64,000 nt of DNA from Patiria miniata. Its lineage: Eukaryota > Echinodermata > Asteroidea > Valvatida > Asterinidae. Made by a program: the position numbers and the translations under genes. Numbering within the stretch: position 1 is the first letter of the stretch; every line of letters starts with the position of its first letter. Below, piece after piece: positions 1 through 11,600 of the stretch. Below the pieces are notes generated by a model, which had not been told where the DNA came from, did no database searches, and saw nothing but the letters and a program-made list of their open reading frames with translations. Where the stretch lies: contig NW_024037051.1 of assembly GCF_015706575.1 (NCBI RefSeq), forward strand, positions 248,001-312,000, read 5' to 3'.

Positions 1-580
1 CTGTAGAGTCCTAATAGGATAAATACTCTCCATGTTTCATTATGACATGCATCCAAAAATTAAACCTCCAAAAATTCCCCCTTTCACCTGTTCATCAGCG
101 CAATAAAATAACGATCCAAAACAAACCAAATAAACTAAGTACACATTGTAAGATTCTTGTCTGTACATACATGTAATAATTCAACTAGCAGTCATGTATT
201 TGGAAAAAAACTGCTATTTAAAATTGGAAGCATTATCAAGTTAATCATTCAAACTTAGCAAACCGACAAGACAAAAGGCTTCATAAAGCTACAGACCAAT
301 CAGAAAGGCTGTACTTGCGTAGCTGTCCTAACCTGCAAAAGACAGGCACTGTGAGTGGATATTTCTGTTCCTCAGTATGGAAAGAAAGGTCAACATTCAT
401 TCTTTGCAAGACCAACCACAAGAGGGCAGCATTGCATGTTTGCAGGGCAGCTGCATAGACATCTTTAAAAAAAAACTAGACCAGCAACTTATACTTCTAC
501 GTTGTTTGTTTCTATTAGCACAATAAGGCTCATTCTGCTTGTAAATAATGCACGCGCGTCGTACGACTGTCTCCTTGCTA

Positions 581-586
581 TTTATT
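581..586 (-). terminator. Candidate poly(A) signal of ACTR2
   Basis: Read on the minus strand the hexamer is AATAAA. It is the only canonical hexamer I found in the 1.9 kb after the Arp2 stop. The implied long 3' UTR is plausible for this gene, but a closer variant signal may be used instead. Confidence 0.25.
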
Positions 587-888
587 CTTCAGATATTCCT
601 TTCGCGTGCATGTGCCTTCGATGAGACGCAGTACTTTGCTCACGGAAGTTGTAAGCAAATAGCCGGTTTAGGTCTATAAGATGTCTATGGGTACTGGTAG
701 CTGAATGGTAGACATTTTGTGACCTTTCACGCAACCCTACAAGTGCACTCAAGTAATGCATGTCACGTTGTTATAAGGGTAGAAATGCTACCAGATTGGG
801 CACATGCATTGTTTTGTGAAAATGACAACTTACAAGCCAACTGGGTTTAACATGCCAAAAAATGCCTAACAGGGATATTATATTTCTA

Positions 889-1044
889 GGCCCGTTCATG
901 CTTCATGCGAATGCGATGCGAATTTGACGTCATGAAGCATTCGCTGACGGAGTTGAAATGTGTTCAACTTTTGCGAAATCGCAGCGCGAACAATCGCCCT
1001 GCCGTCAGAAATTCGCATTCGCGACCGCGTTTGCTGAACCGGCC
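889..1044. mobile_element. Small MITE with ~40-bp imperfect inverted ends
   Basis: The left end begins GGCCCGTTCATGCTTCATGC; the reverse complement of the right end begins GGCCGGTTCAGC. Both continue with GAATGCGAATTT and TGACG. The flanks CTA and TTA would fit a 3-bp TWA-type target duplication as used by PIF/Harbinger elements. There is no coding capacity. Confidence 0.6.
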
Positions 1045-2516
1045 TTATCTTGGCTATTTGATACAGCATGCATAGCCTTCACAAGATTTCTTCATAAACT
1101 ACAATAAGAAAATTACAATATCAAACTATTCAATTTCACCGATTTTCTCTTAAACCATCTAACTCAGACCAATTCAATTGTATTCAATTCCAATACATTT
1201 TCTTTTGCTCATCTCATCTATTATAATTACTGTGATAAAATCTTACAATATCAAAATAAAATCAATTTTTTTCTTTAGGAAAAAAGTCCTTAGAAAAAAA
1301 GTTGGCCTTCTAATATACATGTACCGATACAAGAGTGCACATAACAAAAAAAAAACCTTTCCTCTCCTCTTCAAGTTTTAAGCTCAGCAATTCCACACCT
1401 TGTTTTCATATCATTGTTCATTGAGAAGGACCCAATTAAATAGCAAAATGCCCGAGTCCAGCTCAAAAGGTATACACTTAAAGCCACAAAGACAGGGGTC
1501 CTAGGACTAGAGAAAAACAGATTGTCAGTTGAGAGCAAATTGTACAAAATAAAAATAATGTGAAGCTGACGCTTTGGAAATAATTTGACCCCATCTTTTT
1601 TGAAAGATCAGATGTTTCGATATTGGGAACCTTGACAGACAAAACACGACTGCGTAGTAACTTGTCTTCAAGTCTTCCGTTATGGTATAAAATTGGCCAG
1701 AAACCACTCTTTCTTTTAGACAAAGCAATGGACTGTGTAAAGACTGCCGATATGCACAACTTGCACACTTTTTCACAAATTGTTGATGGCCACATGATGT
1801 AGTCCTATCATCACTATTCCTTCACATTTCCTTACAGTAATTGTACCAAAAGGAACCACACTGCTGCTCAAAAGAGATTCTGCACATGATGTTACCCCAA
1901 ACCCTCACTAGTTAACATTACCGCCATGCAAGATTCATATCTTATTTAGGAACTACATAATGGATTCTCACTGGCTGGGGAAGTTTTCCTAACATGCGAC
2001 AAACTTTGTACTTTTCCATTTGCTGGAGATGTGATGGGCTTAAAACAGGCCCGCACAAACACTCAACTGAGACCTGCTCGCTTCAAATCCTACATACATC
2101 CGTTAATAGTGTGAAATGACCTGGCTTGTTTAGGAGGCTTACGAACGTTGAAGGTATCCATTCACATCAATATCCAAATTGAGTAACAATGAAGTCCATC
2201 ACATATCCCAACAAGTCCATCACAAGGCATCCAGCTTCAAGCCAACTCGCAAGCTACTCAAAGGAACTGGAACAAAAGTATTGCTACTTGTAACTGGACT
2301 TGTGATTTACTTGTGGCCGGACTTGTGCTGGACTTGTGATGGATGCAACCATGGCAACTACAACACTGCAAGGCATCATTTTTTTTCTGGTATGACAAAA
2401 TCTAACACCCAAAAGTAAAACAAAAAAATGTTATTGAAAGTGCCGTGACATCTCTGGGAGATAGGAAAGGGAGGGGGGAGGGGTGGAGGGATGTTGGGGG
2501 TGGGGGGGGGCTACCT

Positions 2517-2687
2517 CTATTTAACACTAACGCCGAGCTTCTCAAGGCACTTGAGTCCTTTCTCCTGGTACTCTTCTCTCGAGATCCAGAACGTATCCTT
2601 GTCCTTCATGATGTCTGCTAGAACAGCGCCCCCGAGGAACACCATGTGCTTGCGGCGCGGGGGGTCCTCAATGCGGATCTTGAATTT
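2517..2687 (-). CDS. ACTR2: ACTR2 exon 9 (residues 339-394, stop)
   Basis: It encodes [20 protein letters not shown] through LEKLGVSVK and a TAG stop at 2517-2519. The acceptor is CCGCAG. The sequence just after the stop is a G/C-homopolymer-rich stretch. Confidence 0.96.
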   Translation of the reverse strand, partial: KFKIRIEDPPRRKHMVFLGGAVLADIMKDKDTFWISREEYQEKGLKCLEKLGVSVK

Positions 2688-5600
2688 CTGCGGCAGAGAA
2701 AGATAAGAGATTTGGTTTTTCATTATTGAATGTTTTTCAAGAATTCACAAAAAAATGGGACAAAGATTATTTCTATTAAAAACAAGCTTCCAAAATATGA
2801 GTGGATTTTGAGTGGTCACCCTGTCACACTGTCCAATGTTAATACAATTCTAGTACCAGCCTTGGTATATTTAGGCCTATTACTCAGCAAGTTTGCCTTC
2901 ACAGTTTTCTACACTCGAGATAATATTTCTCAAATAAACTATAAGGGAAATTGAAAAGGAACATTATAATTGTTTAAAGTTGAACGCAGACATTGACTGG
3001 AAAGGGTATGAACCTGGAACCTCCGGATTGCCTTTCCGGTACTCTACCAACTAAGCTATCCAGCCCCATGTTGGCGGTTCCCCATGTTGTCAATGTTTTT
3101 GCTCAAGGGGCGCTAGTCAGAAGCCATAAACCTGTATGTATGCCATGTAGCCAGGGATCACACCCCAAGTCACAATGCTGGAAACATTAAAAATGCTGCA
3201 AATGTGGGAAATAGCAAACAGGAATCGCTCAGAGACAGCACAAAACAGTTTAAGATGACAATGCCACTCAGAACTTCTTAGAGGACAACTAATGCTAATC
3301 TCCAAGATGTAGTCAGAATATTGAGTTCATCCTTGTGGCTTATTAACAGAAATGGGCCCAATTTTCATGCTGCTCCTAAGCGATATTTTCAGATAAAATT
3401 TAGGATCCTTGTCACAGGAGTTGTCCCAACTTACACTGAGCTTGGACGTGTCGCCCTTCAGGATCCTCTCCAGGTACAGCTGCTTGATCTCTCTCTCCAG
3501 TCGCGAGGGTAGACCAGGGTACATAGTAGAACCCCCGGACAGCACGATGTGCTTGTAGAACTCAGGCCTGGTGTCGATGTCAGCGGCCTGGATGGTGTTG
3601 AAGAGGAGCTCGGCAATGCCCACACCTTCCACGTTGATGAGATGGGGTTGGAAGAGGGCCTCGGGGGCACCGAAACGCTCCCCGCCGACCTTGATCACTC
3701 GACCGTCTGGTAACTGTGGGATATGGGAAACAGTACAAGGCATAGTTTTAAAGGAAATGTATAACATCTGCTTTAGCTGTAATTTTCAGAAATGGATGGA
3801 TTTGGGGGGTTGGTATTTTATAGCTAATATTGTTACACTGACTTGTTAGAAGTTTTGTGTTTGTAGATGCTGGAAACACCAAGAAAAACAATCATGTTCC
3901 TGTAGTCTGGTTCCTTGACACCACGTAAGATGAAACGGAGCAATTTATAGACGTCAGGGAATTGTAAGGTCAGGGAACCAGTCTAGCTGGCTTGTACCTG
4001 TTCTTAGGTGTGTAATTGATTGCAAACAAAATGCGGACTAACTAAATATGATAAATTGGTGGGAGTATTTGAGGAAAAAAAAGCTTTTTTTTCTTCAAAA
4101 TATGATACAAAAATACCACTTTTCTTGAAAGTGACAGCACACCAGGTGCCATGATTTTGAATAATGCTTTAGACTGTCATTCACTTACAGTCCAGTAGGG
4201 TATTTCATGATAATTAGGTAGTTTTCTTTTTTTGATGCTTGCAATTGTATATTCCCTTTAAGGGCCAATGTAAAATGGATTTGTTTCAATGCAATTCTTG
4301 AATATCATCCTTGCTAAATTTCAATATATATTCAAACTTCTATCTCGGGTCTTTCTCAGGTCTCTTTTGGTTTTATATAATGTGAATTTCCATATGCATG
4401 AGCAAAACCCGGGTAAACCATGCTGCAAACCTGGGAAATGAAACATGAAAGATGACAATGCCACTCAGAACTTCTTAGAGGACAACTAATGCTGATCTCC
4501 ACGACAGAGTCAGAATATCAGAGTTCATCCTTGTGGCTTATCAACAGAAATGGGCCCAAATTCATGCAGCTCCTAAGCAATATTTTCAGATAAAATTGAG
4601 GGGTTAACAATGTGACATTGTAGGATACAGAATCAGAAGAATCGAGAATTCCAACTCCATCAAAATGCCCCCCCCCCCCCATTTTTTTTTTGGCAGATAA
4701 GCCATCAATGCCATCAATGCTAAGTCCATCAATATCCACCAGCACCTGTGGTGGATTTCAATGGATTGGGTCCTGAAGCATGATGTGAAGCCGAGTCAGT
4801 GATGGATTTGGATGGACACGGTCCTATAGGGAGGTAGGGTTTAGCTCGATTCAACCATCTTGTAAAGGTCCTAGTTTCCTATTTTTACCGGCAGGACTAA
4901 TTGACCCTTCCTCAATCCTCCAAAGTCCTCTGGGCGGTTTTGGAGGATTTAGGCTGAATGCAGCATACAATTTTGGAGGATTGTGGAGGATTGGGGGCAC
5001 ATGGGCATTCAGTACCGGTTGATTTTGAAGGATTGAGGCTGAATGGTGTTTGAAGAAGAGGAGGATTTCGGAGGATTGAGGCTGAATGCATTTCGGGAGG
5101 CGGTGCTGTTGTGGAGGATTTTGGAGGATTGAGGATGGATCCTAGCAAAAAGGGCCCAGGGGGTTTGGATTAATATGTTTGGCTGGATTTCAGTCAGGAA
5201 TTAATTTTCTTGAACAACTTACCGTGTAGTTTTCCACCAGTACTGTTGTTTCATTTGCCAACTTCTGTTCTTGCTCAATATCATATCTGGAAAAAAAGTA
5301 AACAATTTCTTTGCAACACCTGTACAAGAGGCTTTGTTGTCATGAATCTTCCCAGCTGCAGAAAGGTGAAAACGAGCCACTCAGAACTTCTTAGAGGATA
5401 AAAAATAAATTATTCCTCATTAATTGTCGGATAATTTTAAGTCATCCCTGTGGCCCTTTCACAATTTCATTTCTAATGTCTAATGCCTAGACTGTTCAGC
5501 AATATTTCTATATGAATTTCCTCTCAGACACTCCTATTCTTTCATTTTCAATGACATTTGGTAGCCTGTAACTGCCGACGCTGAGTTGGCCAAATTCCAC

Positions 5601-8600
5601 ATGTCAGGGTTCGTGCACTGTAGGACAATAAAATTCCATGACTTTTTTATGACTTTTCCATGACCAAACTATGAAACCCATGACCCAATTCATCAAAATG
5701 CAGATCAAAAGTATGAAACTTGTTTCGTGAAAAGTGCTATTAACAGAAACAGAAAACCAACAAAACAAAGCAATAATGATTTTTCAAAATCAAAATGCTT
5801 GTATCTAATCAGCGAAATTTGTCGCATTTTGTCGGGTATAAAAGTCAGATATCCGATGCTAAATTGCCAATATACAAAGTTTTCAATTTAAAATAAATTG
5901 GTCCTCTAAAGATTCCACAACTTTTCCATGACTTTTCCAGCTTTTTCCCAGGCCGTGTGAATCCTGACATGTTCACGCTTTGCCGTGTGAATTGCTTCAT
6001 TGGATTGCACATACAGGCAAGGAATTGAACAGCGGTTACAACTGGCCAATGTTACAACTGTGGCAAAACAGTATTGAATCCCTTGAAATCAAGCGTCACT
6101 ACAAATGTGATTCGGGCAGACATGGTATAGTTGGATAAATTTGCCAACAGCAAGTAATCTTCTGCATTTGTCATGACCAAATTGTTTGTCAAATGTCAAT
6201 TTGTTTTCTGATTAGACTAAAATTATAAACTGTCTTGTCTACAAAACAGCATATTTCAAAGGCAGATTTCTAATCCTCTTGTTTTTCAAGGGAGGAAGAT
6301 GAAAAGTACACCGAGCTTGAAGGCAACCAAATAAAGGTGCAACTTGTAGGCTAAACGCCCCAAGTTTCTGTTGGGATTTATCACTGGTGACTCACCCTAC
6401 GTAACAAAGGTTTTCCTTCATGATCCGGACCGTCTCAAAGTCTGCCGAGTGGTTGAAGGCATAGCCCCTGAGAAGCAACAGCTGCAATGAAGATGATCAT
6501 TTAATATCACAAGGATAGCAAGGTAGTCATGGACTCGACCAAGACTTAAGTTGAGATAGAAGTTTCTCTTATCTTTGGAACGAAGGACTCACGAACAGCA
6601 CCACATTTCTCAAGTTTGTATGTTTTTGTTCTGATGAAAAAAATCAATACATTTCTCAAGTTTGTATGTTTGTGTTCTGATGAAAAAAATCAACACATTT
6701 CTCAAGTTTGAATGATTGTGTTATGATGAAAAAAAATCAACACATTTCGCAAGTTGTATGTTTGTGTTCTGATGAAAAAAAATCAACACATATCTCAAGG
6801 CATTCATGAGGAGTAAAAAACGAGGAAATCAGTGGATCCGATAAAAGTTGCATGCCTGTTAGAAACATTAAAAATGCTGCAAAACTGGGAAATGAAACAT
6901 GAAAGATGACAATGCCACTCAGAACTTCTTAGAGGACAACTAATGCTGATCTCCAAGATGTAGTCAGAATATCAGAGTTCATCCTTGTGGCTTATCAACC
7001 CAATTTCACACAGCTCCTAGGCAATATTTTCAGATACAATTGAGAGGCTAACAATGTGACATGGTAGGACAGAGACTGCAGTGTTACAGTTGCTACAGAA
7101 TCAGAAGAATCGAGAATGTTAATGTTGCTGCCACAACTCCCTGCCCCTGAGAAGCAACAGCTGCAATGAAGATGAACATTTAATATCACAAGGATAGCAA
7201 GGTACTTATGGACTCGACCGAGACTTAAGTTGAGATCTTTGGAGCGAAGGACTCACAAACAGCAACACATTTTTCAAGTTTGTATGTTTGTGTTCTGATG
7301 AAAAAAATCAACACATTTCTCAAGTTGTATGTTTGTACTCTGATTAAAAAAATCAATACATTTCTCAAGTTGTATGTTTGTGTTCTGATGAAAAAAATCA
7401 ACACATTTCTCAAGTTTGAATGTTTGTGTTGTGATGAAAAAAATCAACACATTTCTCAAGTTTGTATGTTTGTCTTCCGATGAAAAAAATCAACACATCA
7501 TAAGTTTGTATGTTTGTACTCTGATGAAAACAAATCAACACATTTCTCAAGTTTGTATGTTTGTGTTGTGATGAAAAAAATCAACACATTTCTCAAGTTG
7601 TATGTTTGTGTTCTGATGGAAAAAATCAACACATTTCTCAAGTTTGTATGTTTGTGTTCTGATGAAAAAATCAACACATTTCTCAAGTTTGAATGCTTGT
7701 GCTCTGATAAAAAAAAAATTTGATTGACTTCTCCATGCTAAATTATGGAAGAAAAACTGTGTTCTATTTTGTCATCCAATAATGTGGTTTTCTTGACGAG
7801 CAGTGTGCCAAGATTTATGTCAGTAAAGCTCTAGAAATATGCACTGGGACAGTCCTAATTAAAATATGAAACTTTTTCATCTGCTACTTATTGTGGACCA
7901 ATGCAATTAAAACAGATGCAATGCAATTAAAGCAGATCTGACCAAAGGGAAGTTAACAAGAAACACTGGTACATGGATGTTGTTTACAGACAAAATTTTA
8001 AGGTTTGCCTGTGAAGTCACTAACAAGAATACATGTAAGTCTGCTGTTGCACCAAGTGGCAAGAAATCGCTTTTGTGAGTTTGTGTGATTTTGAGAAAAA
8101 GACCGTGGTAACTTTACTTTTCAGAAAATACACTCCGCCCGACATCAGGATGATGACTGACAAGTCTGTTTACCTTGATGAGATATTTGGTGATGTCTCG
8201 GCCAGCTATGTCTAGACGTCTTGTTAGATGAGGCAAGGAGAAGCCCTCGTAGACTGGACAAACATGAGTCACTCCGTCACCAGAGTCTACCACTACGCCT
8301 GTCAATAAACCTGCATACAATAGACAACGCGGAAATGTTAAATGCCAATTGTGAGAACAATACTACGCAAACCTAGTAAAGCTGGTCCCCGATTGCACAC
8401 ATTTCTATTCATTTGAGTCGGAATAGCGAACGCGTTTGAAGAATAAAAGGTGGCGGTTAACGTAATGGAATTGAGAAATCCATGTTCGCTGTTCCCATAG
8501 AGAATGACTTATTGCCTACACACGTATCATGAAGCTACATGAAACAAGGAGTGTCAGACCAATGTACATTTGGTGTGGGTGGTCCATGACATACATGAAT

Positions 8601-11600
8601 AGCCATGCCATGTTAAGCTGCTCCTGGACTTGTGTGACCCTCCCTCTTGCTGGCAATTTGGGCGATTCACGATGCAGTGCGCCACCAAGAGTTTGCCATG
8701 GAGAGTCAGTTTTTCAAGTTTACAGTCGACAAAACATGGCCCATTTGAATTAGTGTCTGTAAACAATCTGAGCTCATTTTTCATAGATTGGGGCATAGCA
8801 TTCTGCCACCTTACAAAAAACACCATTATTGATAAAGAGAAAAGAAAAGGGTAAACAGATACTCGCATCATAAGCTTACGAAACTCCCGACTGGAAAAAC
8901 AAACAATTTCAAATGTCCGGCGCTGCAAATTTGTCAACCATCTCCCACAATGCACTGGGAAAAATGAACTCTCCGTGGCAAACTCTTGGTGGCGCACTGC
9001 ATTGTGAATTGCCCGAATTTCAACAAGGCCAGCCCAGCAGTCAAAATACATCAAATGGCTGTTTTTAACAGTTGAGTGCTCCCTGCCTTCATAAAGCAGG
9101 ATTGACTGGCTGTGATTGTTATGAAACCTGATAAAGCTACATGTATGCTCTGACTGTAGGAGATTGATAAGCCAGCTGTGCCTACCAGTCACCTGCTTTT
9201 GTCTGTTGATGGACTTTGACTGTCACAGTGCCGACAAGAAATATGACCTGACTGTTGGTGACTAGCCTGTGTAAAAGGCATGGCAGGGGAACTGGATTGA
9301 ATTTCTGACTGTGACTGATCAAACAAAAGGAGGGTTAATTTAAGTCACAAGTGACAGTCAGTGAGTGAGATAGGTAACCGGTCTAAATCAAAAGTGACAG
9401 TGAGTCAGTCAATCAGGGAGTCATTCAGTGAATCAGTCGGGTACAAAGAAGACACTAGCTGGCCCTCTGGGCATGACTGAACAGCCCATCAGCTGTCATT
9501 TCTTTGGGGGGGAGGGGGTCATTTTTTTGGGGGGGGGAGTTTACTGAACACCCTTACCTTGGGCATACAGCGTCAAGACAGCCTGAATTGCAACGTAAAG
9601 GCCAGCGAACTGGTAGTGCTCAAACATGACCTGAAAAACAATAGAGACACAATGAGTGAATATGCTGATTAGTGGGAAAAGCTACCATTTGTTTTCTGGA
9701 ATTTCAAATGCTTCCATGTACTGGAAACCAATGGGAAATTATTTGTTCTTCAACTTTCATGACTTTGAATGAGCGCCGAGCCACACACACAGTACCACTG
9801 ACTTGTGGGTTTTGTAGGATGTGAAAGCGTGAGGAATAGGCTTAGTTGAATCGTTCCAGTAATCCTCATTTTTTCAACATCACTTTTTAAGAAACCAAAT
9901 ACGGAAGGGGACATACATTAAAAATGTACATATCAGTCAACACAGTGAAAATTACTGTTTATCTTTACACACTGTACACACGGCTTATTTTAAATCAATT
10001 GATTCTGAAAGAGCCAGTATAATAATCTAGGGCATTATTTTCTTGTTATTGTGACACTAGAACCATATTTCTAAAAATTCAAAATCGTACTGTACCTCCA
10101 CCATTTTTTCCCTGTTTTTGTTGGGGTTCATGGGCGGTTCCGTCAAGAGAATCTTGGAGTCCCGCGGATTGATGTTCATCCGGCCCTCGCCGAATGTGTA
10201 GTCCCAGATGTGTTTCATCTCGTCCCAGTTGCGCACGATGCCGTTCTCCATGGGGTACGTGACCTCCAGCATGGAACGCAATTGGCTGGCCTCCTCGCCT
10301 ACCATCAAATCCTATTGGTTGATCGGGATTACAAAGAGAAAACTAACGTTTCAGTAGTTGTGGGCAGTGAACCTGTGAACTTGGTTCCCAGTTATTTTTT
10401 ACTCCTATGCAGATTATACTTCTGAAATATGCAGATTATACTTCTGAAATATATGGTTCCCACCAAACAAAGTATAACCCCCCCCCCCCCAAAAAAAAAA
10501 TATCCACCAGACAGCTCAGCTGGAATGTCAAGCTTAAAAACCTAAAAAAAAAATTAATGGAGCAGCAGGCGTTTCACAAAAACATATTTAAGAAGTATAA
10601 TCTGCATAGGACTACAAAATAACTCACATGTGAGTAAGGATGCAAGTACCAAAAATTACTTGAAGGGGGCCTAAAAGTTGTTAAAATTACAAGAGTCCAT
10701 CTGTCCAGCCCCGTTTTGGTTTTTACTGTATTTATTGTAAATTGGGTAAATCTTGTCGCAAGCACCGAGTTTGGATTCTCTTCCTAGCAAACTGTGATTT
10801 TTTTCTCCCATTGCAATGAATATCCTTGTTTATCAAAAAAAGGTTATTAATATGTTAGGAAGGACAACAATTGTGTTATTTTGTAAAATCAAGGCAAATA
10901 TCTGTTATCAAAACTAACAGATACATGTATAAACAACACACTGTAATTATAAACAATTCACAAGGAAACGGGTTTGGTTTTACTCCACAGAAACAAAATT
11001 ACCAGGAAGTGCATGTGCATACTTATGTAATGTTGAAAAATATGAGTGTTAAAGGCATCTAGGATCATTTGCTGTTCATGTATTTTGTTCGTTTTCAATA
11101 ACACCACCACACAAATCCAAAGAAAACTATTAGAAACGTACTCTTTGGATTTTTCAGCTCAGTGGCTATTACACTTTTACAGAAAATAGTGAGAAACCAT
11201 GCACAACTATTTGATCATGAATAACACAGTTTCGTCTATTGCACTCTTAATTTTCAAAAATCACTTAATAAGCCATATGCGAGTAACCTATACCCTTTGG
11301 GATTTACATTTGAAAAACATCTGGTACACTGACTTGCTCAGAATGCTTGGCACATTTGAACTTTGAATTCTCCAGACCAAAGACACTGTTGATTATCACA
11401 TGATTCGGGGCAAGCTCTTGCATAGTTACGTAAGAGACGTTCAGCACCAATACATTGTTCACAATGGGAGAGGATGGCACAAAGACACCAGACCATACCG
11501 GAGCTGGCGGTTGCTAGCATAAGGCTTGCCCCGAATCACGTGATATAGTAACAGTCTCTTTGGTCGGGAGAATGCAAAGTTAAAACGTGCAAAGCATTGG

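Larger units (their letters stand above)
1..2516. other. 3' flank and probable 3' UTR of ACTR2; no gene seen
   Basis: The sequence is AT-rich and no open frame shows recognisable protein similarity. The Arp2 transcript must end here. Besides a candidate AATAAA on the minus strand and a 156-bp MITE, I see nothing definable. Confidence 0.5.

Noticed and set aside
6914-6930. Apparent 18S rRNA fragment AACTTCTTAGAGG on the plus strand
   Set aside because: The similarity stops at the guide length and sits immediately before a D box on the other strand; it is better explained as a snoRNA guide than as an rRNA insertion.
6605-7715. CRISPR-like regular repeats
   Set aside because: Units are contiguous without unique spacers, inside a eukaryotic intron; it is a minisatellite.
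8554-9192. 212-residue minus-strand frame
   Set aside because: It spans the inverted-repeat MITE in ACTR2 intron 4 and resembles no protein I know.
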